A stretch of 7,010 bases of DNA from Bacillota bacterium (lineage in GTDB: Bacteria; Bacillota; Clostridia; Lachnospirales; Cellulosilyticaceae). Below, in pieces: positions 1 through 6,911 of the stretch; the first letter of the stretch is position 1, and each line of letters opens with the position of its first letter. The stretch covers positions 1 to 7,010 of the forward strand of contig JAEXBC010000141.1 in NCBI GenBank assembly GCA_023457875.1. The letters are read 5' to 3'. The notes under the pieces were generated by a model that saw only the letters and a list, made by a program, of their open reading frames with translations, made no database searches and had not been told where the DNA came from. The translations under genes were made by a program, and so were the position numbers.

Positions 1-1
1 G

Positions 2-67
2 ATCCTTAATTATCGTACACCTGAGGAACTATTTGAGAATGAATTGGATGCTATATACGCTGTATAA
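2..67 (+). CDS. IS30-family transposase, C-terminal end only (5' part lies outside the window)
   Basis: The frame opens at the window edge and reads 21 codons (ILNYRTPEELFENELDAIYA then V) to a TAA at 65-67. The phrase LNYRTPEE(L/V)F followed by an acidic tail is the usual C-terminus of IS30-family DDE transposases, in which the reading frame stops a short distance before the right inverted repeat. The catalytic residues are outside the window, so it cannot be judged whether the element is intact. The following 50 bases are consistent with an IS30 right end. The family call rests on recognising this short tail from memory and is fairly secure; the exact element cannot be named. Confidence 0.8.
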   Translation: MLNYRTPEELFENELDAIYAV

Positions 68-92
68 ATATTGTGGTGAAATAAAAAACACA

Positions 93-120
93 ACTAGTTC
101 AACTTGTTATTGCAATTTAG
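93..120. repeat. Probable right terminal inverted repeat of the IS30-type element
   Basis: About 25 nt after the transposase stop is a segment reading GTTCAACTTGTTATTGCAAT and continuing TTAGG. This resembles the terminal repeats of Firmicute IS30 elements, which begin on the outside with (T)AAATTGCAA-like sequence and continue into AAGTTGAAC-like sequence. The matching left end lies outside the window, so neither the exact tip nor a target duplication can be verified. The call depends on position after the transposase plus this resemblance. Confidence 0.35.
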
Positions 121-140
121 GTAAATACATTAAATGATAT

Positions 141-165
141 ATCAATATAAATAATCAATATAAAT
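141..165. repeat. Tandem AT-rich direct repeat upstream of the bactofilin promoter
   Basis: ATCAATATAAAT occurs at 141-152 and again, exactly, at 154-165 (period 13). TAAATGAT flanks it at 131-138 and 161-168. The block lies roughly 15-40 bases upstream of the -35 box, so it could act as an UP-element-like AT tract or a binding site. It may equally be low-complexity spacer beside the IS end. Confidence 0.5.
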
Positions 166-179
166 GATTCAAAATATAT

Positions 180-208
180 TTGACAATAAAACATTGTTAT
201 GCTACTAT
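180..208 (+). promoter_or_regulatory. Sigma-A-type promoter of the bactofilin operon
   Basis: TTGACA at 180-185 is a perfect -35 box. A 17-bp spacer leads to TACTAT at 203-208, one mismatch from TATAAT. The predicted transcript start is near 215, which leaves a leader of about 30 nt before the first ATG at 245. The AT-rich tract at 171-180 adjoins the -35 box. No other promoter of this quality is seen before 2494, so it probably drives the whole rightward run. Confidence 0.85.
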
Positions 209-232
209 GTGCTTAATAATAAAACAATGTTA
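186..232. promoter_or_regulatory. Pair of operator-like elements embracing the -10 box
   Basis: ATAAAACATTGTTA (186-199) and ATAAAACAATGTTA (219-232) are direct repeats differing at one base. Each contains the nine-base palindrome AACA-W-TGTT, so the cores (190-198 and 223-231) can be read on either strand. The first copy lies within the -35/-10 spacer, and the second covers about +5 to +18, ending just before the GGAG ribosome binding site. Their spacing of 33 bp is about three helical turns, so both would face the same side of the DNA. The arrangement fits a repressor binding cooperatively over the promoter. The binding protein is not known; the YhbD-like HTH protein encoded in the same operon is a candidate by context only. 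Confidence 0.6.
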
Positions 233-244
233 CGGAGATGATAG

Positions 245-982
245 ATGATGGAAAGCAAAAAACTGGATTCACTCAATATTGAGGGGCTTGGCACCTACGC
301 TGGAGGAGAGTTTGATCGGGTTAATATTTCTGGGAAAGGAACAATTACAGGAGATTTAAAATGTCAAACCCTTGATATATCTGGGCTATCTAAAATACAA
401 GGGCAAGTGGCCTGTGAAAACATGAGGGTGTCTGGTTGTGGTAAGTTAGAACATAACATTGTTGCGGATGATATTGAGGTGTCAGGTACATTAAAATGCC
501 TTAAGTGCCTAGATGCAAAAAGCCTTTATATTTCAGGCATGAGTACAATAAAACAATGTTTAAAAGCTAATAAGGTAAATGTTTCGGGAATGCTTACTGT
601 AGATGGGGAGATGACTTGTGAAGAAGTTAAAATTGATGGGATGCTTAATTGTGAGTGCTTTTTAAACTGTGAAAGATTAGAGATTAGCTGTGTAGGAACC
701 TCAAAGCTCAATGAAGTGGGGGCAGCGGAGATAGTTGTCAAAGCTAGCGCTAGTAAAATCCCTAATATTTTTGGATTTTTAGTACCTAAGGTTTTTAGAG
801 AAAATAAGGTGATTGCTAACGTTATTGAGGGAGATGAAATTACATTAGAGAATTGTCAGGTAAAAGTTGTTAGAGGTAGGAATGTAAGAATTGGTGTGAA
901 TTGCCAAATCGAAACACTTGAGTATAGTGGAGAAGTTCAAATACATGAGAGCTCAAAGATAGCCCAAATCAATCAGATTTGA
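245..982 (+). CDS. Bactofilin-like polymer-forming protein 1 (YhbE/YhbF type)
   Basis: A 245-residue bactofilin-like protein, expected to be cytoplasmic and to assemble without nucleotide into filaments built from right-handed beta-helices. The N-terminal half is almost perfectly periodic: a 16-residue turn at 10-25, then seven turns of exactly 17 residues (26-144), most opening with a hydrophobic-x-hydrophobic-S-G pattern, for example VNISGKGTITGDLKCQT. An eighth, degenerate turn starts at 145. The C-terminal part (about 190-235) has the GDxIxLEN...VRG...IGxxCxIxxLEY pattern seen in YhbE/YhbF-type proteins. It has 13 cysteines. The start at 245 has GGAG (234-237) seven bases upstream; a second ATG follows directly. 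It is first in the operon, 53 nt before the next start. B. subtilis homologues BacE/BacF are reported to affect motility; the role here is inferred. Which of the two paralogues it matches is not clear. Confidence 0.88.
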   Translation: MMESKKLDSLNIEGLGTYAGGEFDRVNISGKGTITGDLKCQTLDISGLSKIQGQVACENMRVSGCGKLEHNIVADDIEVSGTLKCLKCLDAKSLYISGMSTIKQCLKANKVNVSGMLTVDGEMTCEEVKIDGMLNCECFLNCERLEISCVGTSKLNEVGAAEIVVKASASKIPNIFGFLVPKVFRENKVIANVIEGDEITLENCQVKVVRGRNVRIGVNCQIETLEYSGEVQIHESSKIAQINQI

Positions 983-1020
983 TTTTATACAAGTAACAAA
1001 CCATGCACTAGGAGCGTGGA

Positions 1021-1026
1021 AAGGAG
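1021..1026 (+). promoter_or_regulatory. Ribosome binding site that sets the start of bactofilin 2 at 1036
   Basis: AAGGAG at 1021-1026 abuts an in-frame ATG at 1027, which is too close to be used with it. The next in-frame ATG at 1036 is nine bases away, a normal spacing, so 1036 is the better start. Confidence 0.75.
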
Positions 1027-1035
1027 ATGTTGAAG

Positions 1036-1797
1036 ATGGAAAAAGGAAGGATTAAGATTGCTGGCAATGGCACCATACAGTCAGGAACCTATGAGGAAAT
1101 AAAGGTAATGGGTAATGCAAGCGCCAAGGGAAACATTGTTGCAGACAGAATTAAAATCATGGGAGAGACTAAGTTCGAGGGAGATGTAGAAAGTAATGAA
1201 TGTACAATCTTAGGTAGGTGTGAGATCACAGGTAATATTAAGGTGGGCAGGCTAAAGGTTAATGGTGAATGCATTATAAATGGTATTTGTGAGGCGGAGG
1301 AACTTATCGTCAATGGCTCTAGTAATGTGAGTGGCGAAGTGATTTGCAAGCATGTGGTTGTAAGAGGGCGTTTAAAACTTAATGAGGATTGCAGAAGTAA
1401 TAGCATAAAGGTTTATGGACAAATGATGACTTCTTGTAATATAAGCTGCGAGGAAATAACCATAGAAGGAAAATTTGATTGTAAAGAACTTTTAAATGCC
1501 GAAAAGGTTTATGTTCACACCACGACGCACTCCTATTGCAAAGAAATTGGAGCCACTTATGTTGAAGTCTTAAAGCCTATCTATCATTTTCTATGGCTTT
1601 CCTATCACAAAAAGAACACATTTACCTGTGAGCTTATTGAGGCAGATGAAATGAAACTCGAAAATGTAGTAGCCAAGGTAGTGAGAGGAAAAAGTATAGA
1701 ATTGGTTCACAACTGTGACATCAATACAATCGAATACAGCGAGGTCTACCGTGAGGGAGATAACTGTATGGTAAAGGAGGCTACAAAAATTGATTAA
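1036..1797 (+). CDS. Bactofilin-like polymer-forming protein 2 (YhbE/YhbF type)
   Basis: A 253-residue paralogue of the upstream protein with the same plan. A 16-residue turn (6-21) is followed by eight turns of exactly 17 residues (22-157), such as LKVNGECIINGICEAEE and LIVNGSSNVSGEVICKH. A C-terminal module then carries IEADEMKLEN...VVRGKSIEL...CDINTIEYS. It has one more regular turn than the first protein and also 13 cysteines, several facing the inferred core. The stretch around 183-190 is aromatic-rich (YHFLWLSY) and may break the helix or touch membrane or a partner. Its stop overlaps the next gene by eight bases, implying translational coupling. Pairs of such genes with a yhbD-like gene occur in B. 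subtilis, so the two proteins may co-polymerise; that is inference. The 5' alternative at 1027 would add three residues. Confidence 0.88.
   Translation: MEKGRIKIAGNGTIQSGTYEEIKVMGNASAKGNIVADRIKIMGETKFEGDVESNECTILGRCEITGNIKVGRLKVNGECIINGICEAEELIVNGSSNVSGEVICKHVVVRGRLKLNEDCRSNSIKVYGQMMTSCNISCEEITIEGKFDCKELLNAEKVYVHTTTHSYCKEIGATYVEVLKPIYHFLWLSYHKKNTFTCELIEADEMKLENVVAKVVRGKSIELVHNCDINTIEYSEVYREGDNCMVKEATKID
1773..1780 (+). promoter_or_regulatory. Strong ribosome binding site supporting the TTG start at 1790
   Basis: AAAGGAGG at 1773-1780 lies inside the end of the bactofilin 2 gene, nine bases before the TTG at 1790. No in-frame ATG follows until codon 39, inside the HTH region, so the TTG start is well supported. 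Confidence 0.8.
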
Positions 1798-2446
1798 CAT
1801 AGACAAGACAGAAGGAAAAAAAGATACTGAGGAGCTCATTTCGAAAAAAGATTTACTTAGTCTTACGAAGATTTCATATGGTCAACTCTATAGGTGGAAA
1901 CGTATGAACATCATTCCAGAGGATTGGTTTATCAAGAAATCAACGCCAACGGGACAGGAAACCTTCTTTAAAAGGGATAAGATTTTGGAGCGGATTCAAA
2001 TTATTTTATCCATGAAGGATGACATTTCTTTAGAGGAGATTGCAGAGGTGTTTAATAAGAAGGAAGATGAAAAAGCCTTTGATCTATCTTATGTTATTGA
2101 AAAGGGAGTCATTAGCAAAGGGGCAGGAGAAGCTTTTATGTCTCTGCAGTCAGAAAAGAAGGTTTTAAATCGAGAGGAATTAATTGACCTTGCCATTATT
2201 GAGAAGTATTTGCTTAAGTCGGCTATTACCTTTGATGAGATGAAAATGGTGATAGAAAGCATGGAGGAAGCAGTGAAAAAACTATACAACCAAGAGGGAA
2301 GATTGGTTCTCTATAGAAAATTTGGCGTTCCCTTTATCATGGGGTATAACAATAGCAGCGAAATCTTAGTAGATGCTAAGGCGGTTAAAATTATGGAAGT
2401 AGATTTAATTAAAGAATTTAGTGAGATGAATAGGAAGCTCATCTAA
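1790..2446 (+). CDS. yhbD: YhbD-like protein (DUF4004) with MerR-like helix-turn-helix
   Basis: A 218-residue protein with an N-terminal winged-HTH-like segment at about 17-85: ISKKDLLSLTKISYGQLYRW, then RMNIIPEDWF and a PTGQETFF wing, then a helix with RIQIIL. The pattern of a DNA-recognition helix ending in LYRWKR followed by a wing resembles the MerR superfamily. The rest (about 90-218) is mainly helical and not assigned. It matches the YhbD/DUF4004 family, whose B. subtilis member sits beside the bactofilin genes yhbE and yhbF; there yhbD comes first, here it is third. It starts at TTG, overlaps the preceding gene by eight bases and has no cysteine. A plausible role is regulator of its own operon through the paired sites at 186-232, but that is not shown by the sequence. 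It could instead be an adaptor for the filaments. Confidence 0.75.
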   Translation: MINIDKTEGKKDTEELISKKDLLSLTKISYGQLYRWKRMNIIPEDWFIKKSTPTGQETFFKRDKILERIQIILSMKDDISLEEIAEVFNKKEDEKAFDLSYVIEKGVISKGAGEAFMSLQSEKKVLNREELIDLAIIEKYLLKSAITFDEMKMVIESMEEAVKKLYNQEGRLVLYRKFGVPFIMGYNNSSEILVDAKAVKIMEVDLIKEFSEMNRKLI

Positions 2447-2493
2447 AAGGATACCGAGGCACATAAAAATTGGGGAGAGTAAAGAGTGAGAAT

Positions 2494-3744
2494 ATGAACG
2501 AAGAAAAGTTATTTCATAAGGATTTTACATTAGTTGTTATTGGGCAGATTATATCCTTGCTAGGTAATGCCACCATTAGGTTGGCGCTGCCCTTATATTT
2601 ATTAGATTTAAGTGGGTCAGGTGCTTTATATGGAACAGCTTTGGCGTGCTCTATGATTTCTATGATTTTGATTTCACCCATTGGGGGTGTTGTTGCTGAT
2701 CGGGTTAATAAGCGAAATATTATGGTGGTGTTAGATTTTATTACAGCAATCCTACTCATTATTTTTCTCGTAACAGTTAAAGTAGCCAATCCTATTGTGA
2801 TGATTATGATTACCATGATGATTTTATTTGGTATTCAAGCCATGTATCAGCCTGCTGTACAAGGAAGTATGCCCCTTTTAGCCTCAGGGGAGAATTTATT
2901 AAAAGCTAATGGCATTATTAATGGGGTGAGTGCGCTTTCAAATTTGATAGGGCCTATAGTGGGGGGGATGCTGTATGGCTTCTTTGGGATATGGCCAGTT
3001 ATTGTAGTAGGGACAGGTTGTTTTGCTTTTTCAGCTATTATGGAGATATTTATTGTCATACCTCATGTAAAACACGAAAAGAAAGGCAGTGCAATAGAGA
3101 TAGTAGTAGGTGATTTTAAAGAGGGCATACATTTTGCTGTCAGGCAGAAGCCTATTATTATGAAAGTATCTTTAATCTGTGCCCTTTATAATTTAGTGAT
3201 CTCCTCCATGTTAATGGTAGGTATGCCAATTGTTATTAAGATCAACTTAGGGTTATCTGATCAGCTTTATGGGTATGCAGCGGCAGCAATGGGGGCAGGA
3301 AGTTTGATAGGAGGTATTATACTGACTGTTTTTGCAAGAAAGTTTTCTGTAGATAAGGTGCATTTTCTTTTGTTTGGTTCGGGGCTTGTCCTGGTGCCGA
3401 TCAGTATGGGCTTGGTTTTTGAGTTAAACCCACTCGTTATTTATGGTTTAATAATTTTATGCAGTGCAGCCTGTATTACACTTACTACTATTTTCAGTAT
3501 TCAAATTATCACCCATTTACAAGCTGAAACACCTAATCACTTAATTGGAAAGGTAACTAGCTGTGTAATGGCATTATGTATGTGTGCTCAGCCCATCGGG
3601 CAAGCTATTTATGGCATCTTATTTGAGCATTTTAACGCTGGTTCGGGAGTCATTATTCTTGTGTCTACTATCCTTTCGATGATTATTTCCTTAGCAACTA
3701 AGAATCTTTTTATAAATATCAAGTTAGAACTTGAGTACTCATAA
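2494..3744 (+). CDS. MFS-family efflux transporter
   Basis: A 416-residue polytopic membrane protein with about 12 hydrophobic segments in two halves, separated by a charged loop near 195-220 (HVKHEKKGSAIEI). The MFS motif A lies between helices 2 and 3 as GGVVADRVNKR (64-74). A glycine/proline-rich NLIGPIVGGMLYG segment after the helix-4 loop is typical of drug exporters of the MFS_1/MFS_3, MefA-like group. It would use the proton gradient to move small molecules outward; the substrate cannot be inferred. Two starts are possible: TTG at 2470 adds eight residues and has only a weak GAGG upstream, while ATG at 2494 has AAAGAG seven bases upstream and is preferred. It lies 47 nt after the YhbD-like gene with no terminator between, so it is probably co-transcribed. 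A link to bactofilin function is unknown. Confidence 0.88.
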   Translation: MNEEKLFHKDFTLVVIGQIISLLGNATIRLALPLYLLDLSGSGALYGTALACSMISMILISPIGGVVADRVNKRNIMVVLDFITAILLIIFLVTVKVANPIVMIMITMMILFGIQAMYQPAVQGSMPLLASGENLLKANGIINGVSALSNLIGPIVGGMLYGFFGIWPVIVVGTGCFAFSAIMEIFIVIPHVKHEKKGSAIEIVVGDFKEGIHFAVRQKPIIMKVSLICALYNLVISSMLMVGMPIVIKINLGLSDQLYGYAAAAMGAGSLIGGIILTVFARKFSVDKVHFLLFGSGLVLVPISMGLVFELNPLVIYGLIILCSAACITLTTIFSIQIITHLQAETPNHLIGKVTSCVMALCMCAQPIGQAIYGILFEHFNAGSGVIILVSTILSMIISLATKNLFINIKLELEYS

Positions 3745-3787
3745 ATGCCTTGCCACATTAAAATAGAAAAAGGTATATATACGTTAT

Positions 3788-3841
3788 AAAAATGAACACA
3801 GTACAATCTAGGCTTAGGTAGGTTGTACTGTGTTCATTTTT
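3788..3841. terminator. Bidirectional intrinsic terminator between convergent operons
   Basis: A 19-bp perfect inverted repeat pairs 3788-3806 with 3823-3841 around a 16-nt loop. It has A5 at its left foot and T5 at its right foot, so either strand's transcript ends in a hairpin followed by uridines. It sits 43 nt after the MFS stop and 49 nt after the stop of the minus-strand fusion gene, the right place to end both operons. Confidence 0.9.
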
Positions 3842-3890
3842 ATATTTAGAGGGATACTTGTTTTTAAAATGATCTTAAATAAAAGTCTGA

Positions 3891-5468
3891 TTAATTATTT
3901 TTAGTAGCGGTTAGAATCCACACAAATTTGTTCATTTGCTTGAATTGGATGGTAAAGCCCGCATCTGTGAAAAGTTTGCTTATGACTTGGTGTGTAGTGT
4001 AGAACTCTGTTTTCAAATCCTGAGCAAGGCTTGTAGCACCATTAGCGAGGGCTTCTTCGAGGATTGCCTGAGAGGCCTGCTCAGAAACATACATGGTATC
4101 TGCAATAATAATCTTGCCTTCAGGACGAAGCTTACTAGCCATGAGCTTAATGGATTTGGCTTTTTCTTCATCATCTAAGTGATGGAAGGCGTAACTAGAA
4201 ATGATGGCATCTATGCTGTTATCGGGCACATTAAGGGTGAGGAAAGAACCGTTTTGCGCAGGAATATGAGGATATTTTGCCTGTGAGATTTGACGCATTT
4301 TTTGGTTGGGCTCAATACCGATGGCGTTATAACCATTTTGATAGGCAACATCAGCCAGGTTTCCTGTTCCAGAGCCAATATCCAAGACGGTAGAGCCTTT
4401 AGAAAATCGAATTTGGTTAACGGTTTCTTTAAGGATTTCTTGATACTTTTCAAATACCTCAAAGTATTCACCCTTTTTAGCAAATACGGTTTCATCATAA
4501 TGGGTTGCCCAGTTATCAAAGAGGTCATTAAATCTAAAATCAGATAAATTCATATCAAAGTTATAAAGATTTTGACTAAAGTAGCGTTCGCTTCTGTCAG
4601 GGAAGATGGCAACAATATTGACGTGGCCCTTTGCTTTATAGGCTTGCTTAATAGCACCTGCTAGTGCTGCTCCAGAAGAAGAACCAACGAGGACACCTTC
4701 TTTTTTACCAAGAAGCTGTACATAATAGAGCGCCTCTTCATCAGATATTTTTTCCACCTCATCGATATAGGAGCTGTCAAATATAGCGGGGATGAAGTGA
4801 TTGCCAATACCTTCTATATGATAGGTCCCTTCCTCTCCGCCGCCCAGAATAGAGCCTATTGGATCGCTTAGGACAATTTTAATATTAGGATTTTTTTCTT
4901 TTAAATAAGAGGCAATGCCCACAATTGTACCACCAGAACCAGCACCTGCCACTAGAATATCAATCTTTCCGTCTAGGGCATCATAGATTTCTTTACCTGT
5001 TTGGCGATGGGCTGCTCGGTTAGACAGATTATCAAATTGCTTAGCCATAAAAGCATTAGGGATTTGTGAAACAAGTTCCTCTGCTTTTTTTACAGCACCT
5101 TCAATACCTTCTTCTGTAGGGGTGATAATAAGCTCTGCCCCCAAAGCACGCATAAGGATTTGCTTTTCAATCGCAAATTTAGCAGGAATGACGATTTTAA
5201 GATGATAACCCCGCTCAAAAGCAGCCATGGCAAGGCCAATGCCAGTATTACCTGCAGTTGCTTCGATGATGGTGTAACCTGGTTTTAATTCTCCTCTTTT
5301 CTCTGCATCCTCTAGAATCTTTAGACCAATGCGGTCCTTGATACTACCGCCTGGATTCAAATATTCCAGCTTACCAAAAATATTAATATCAGGGCTTGGA
5401 GAAATATTGTTTAATTTCAAAAGTGGTGTGTTGCCAATGAGTTCACGGATATCATTAATATAGTGCAT
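3891..5468 (-). CDS. mccA: MccA-YrrT fusion: cystathionine beta-synthase-type PLP enzyme joined to a SAM methyltransferase
   Basis: One 525-residue ORF with two complete domains. Residues 1 to about 303 are a fold-type II PLP enzyme: NPGGSIKDR holds the PLP lysine K44, TAGNTG (71-76) is the substrate/asparagine loop in the MccA rather than CysK form, GAGSGGT (175-181) is the phosphate loop, and GSSSGAA (262-268) contacts the pyridine nitrogen. Residues about 306-525 are a class I methyltransferase: VLDIGSGTGN (361-370) is motif I, E386 ends strand 2, and SSYAFHHLDDEE plus the C-terminal FVWI match B. subtilis YrrT. Expected reactions are O-acetylserine + homocysteine to cystathionine, and methyl transfer from AdoMet giving S-adenosylhomocysteine; the methyl acceptor is unknown. 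M306 begins the second domain, but no ribosome binding site precedes it, so a true fusion is likely. AAAAGGAGGG lies seven bases before the start, overlapping the mccB stop. The protein has no cysteine. OAS thiol-lyase activity is an alternative for domain 1. Confidence 0.9.
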   Translation of the reverse strand: MHYINDIRELIGNTPLLKLNNISPSPDINIFGKLEYLNPGGSIKDRIGLKILEDAEKRGELKPGYTIIEATAGNTGIGLAMAAFERGYHLKIVIPAKFAIEKQILMRALGAELIITPTEEGIEGAVKKAEELVSQIPNAFMAKQFDNLSNRAAHRQTGKEIYDALDGKIDILVAGAGSGGTIVGIASYLKEKNPNIKIVLSDPIGSILGGGEEGTYHIEGIGNHFIPAIFDSSYIDEVEKISDEEALYYVQLLGKKEGVLVGSSSGAALAGAIKQAYKAKGHVNIVAIFPDRSERYFSQNLYNFDMNLSDFRFNDLFDNWATHYDETVFAKKGEYFEVFEKYQEILKETVNQIRFSKGSTVLDIGSGTGNLADVAYQNGYNAIGIEPNQKMRQISQAKYPHIPAQNGSFLTLNVPDNSIDAIISSYAFHHLDDEEKAKSIKLMASKLRPEGKIIIADTMYVSEQASQAILEEALANGATSLAQDLKTEFYTTHQVISKLFTDAGFTIQFKQMNKFVWILTATKNN

Positions 5469-5483
5469 ATGGTTTCCCTCCTT

Positions 5484-6614
<1,131 letters not shown>

Positions 6615-6626
6615 TTAATTATATTG

Positions 6627-6655
6627 AGTATACACCAAGTTTATAACCTAGTAAA
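6627..6655 (-). promoter_or_regulatory. Promoter of the mccB-mccA/yrrT operon
   Basis: On the minus strand TTTACT (6655-6650) is followed after 17 bp by TATACT (6632-6627). The start of transcription would be near 6620, giving a leader of about 48 nt. That is too short for an S-box or T-box riboswitch. TATAAT a few bases downstream is an alternative -10 with a poorer -35. Confidence 0.6.
6634..6652. promoter_or_regulatory. Imperfect palindrome in the mccB promoter spacer, possible repressor site
   Basis: ACCAAGTT-TAT-AACCTAGT is an inverted repeat with eight-base arms, six of eight positions matching. It fills the region between the -35 and -10 boxes. In B. subtilis the mccAB operon is repressed by CymR in response to cysteine; a CymR-like control here is inference, and the site was not matched to a CymR consensus. 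Confidence 0.35.
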
Positions 6656-6699
6656 CATATTTGTTTTGCATGGATTAAAAAACAAGCTAGTCAAACCTA

Positions 6700-6718
6700 C
6701 TTGATGTCTTGATAGACA
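6700..6718. repeat. Small palindrome and direct repeat in the divergent intergenic region
   Basis: CTTGAT occurs at 6700-6705 and 6708-6713 (8-bp period). TGTCT-TGAT-AGACA (6705-6718) is a perfect five-base inverted repeat. TTGATA at 6710-6715 could be a -35 box for rightward transcription with TAATAA at 6732-6737, 16 bp on, toward the small ORF at 6850. That promoter is weak, and the function of the palindrome is unknown. Confidence 0.3.
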
Positions 6719-6849
6719 GGGGGTAAAAGAATAATAAAATTGTAAAATTTATTTTTCTGATAAATAAAAAAGGCGTATCCATGAAAAATCCATAAAGACT
6801 TTATATGCTTTTAGAAGTAAATCAATTTCTATATTAGGGAGGCATTCGA

Positions 6850-6906
6850 ATGAATTCAGATAAAAACAATGGTCAAAATAATAAGATTAGCCCACAAAAA
6901 GGCTAG
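6850..6906 (+). CDS. 18-codon ORF, leader peptide or gene start truncated by an insertion
   Basis: ATG at 6850 has AGGGAGG (6836-6842) seven bases upstream, as good a ribosome binding site as any in the window. It reads MNSDKNNGQNNKISPQKG and stops at TAG 6904-6906. The peptide is short, hydrophilic and asparagine-rich, like the cytoplasmic tail that starts many membrane proteins. Its last codons lie in a hairpin, and a transposase-like gene with its own promoter follows. Two readings fit: the surviving first codons of a gene cut by an insertion sequence, or a genuine small or leader peptide. It is not recognised as a known family. Confidence 0.4.
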   Translation: MNSDKNNGQNNKISPQKG

Positions 6907-6911
6907 TTTTT
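6886..6911 (+). terminator. Weak hairpin with T-tract overlapping the end of the 18-codon ORF
   Basis: ATTAGCC (6886-6892) pairs with GGCTAGT (6901-6907) as seven pairs including one G-U, around an eight-base loop, followed by four more T (6908-6911). It could be a weak terminator or attenuator, or the protective hairpin often found near the end of an insertion sequence to block read-in transcription. Confidence 0.4.

Noticed and set aside
141..168. AT-rich repeats as a CRISPR array or origin iterons
   Set aside because: There are only two copies with one base between them, no spacers, and no replication gene nearby.
1089..1406. 105-codon antisense ORF in bactofilin 2
   Set aside because: Its Ser/Leu/Pro-rich repetitive product simply mirrors the 17-residue repeats of the sense strand.
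2961..2967. Run of seven G in the MFS gene as a phase-variation tract
   Set aside because: The run encodes the conserved Val-Gly-Gly of a GPIVGG motif and the frame is intact. Seven G alone is weak evidence for switching.
4211..4528. 105-codon minus-strand ORF inside the methyltransferase part of the fusion gene
   Set aside because: It overlaps the clearly coding frame with no ribosome binding site or recognisable domain. It is a shadow of the real gene, not evidence of a frameshift, because the fusion frame itself carries all motifs without interruption.
4551..4553. Internal ATG (M306) as an independent start for the methyltransferase
   Set aside because: No purine-rich ribosome binding site lies within 15 bases upstream on the minus strand (the sequence there is AT-rich), so separate translation is unlikely.
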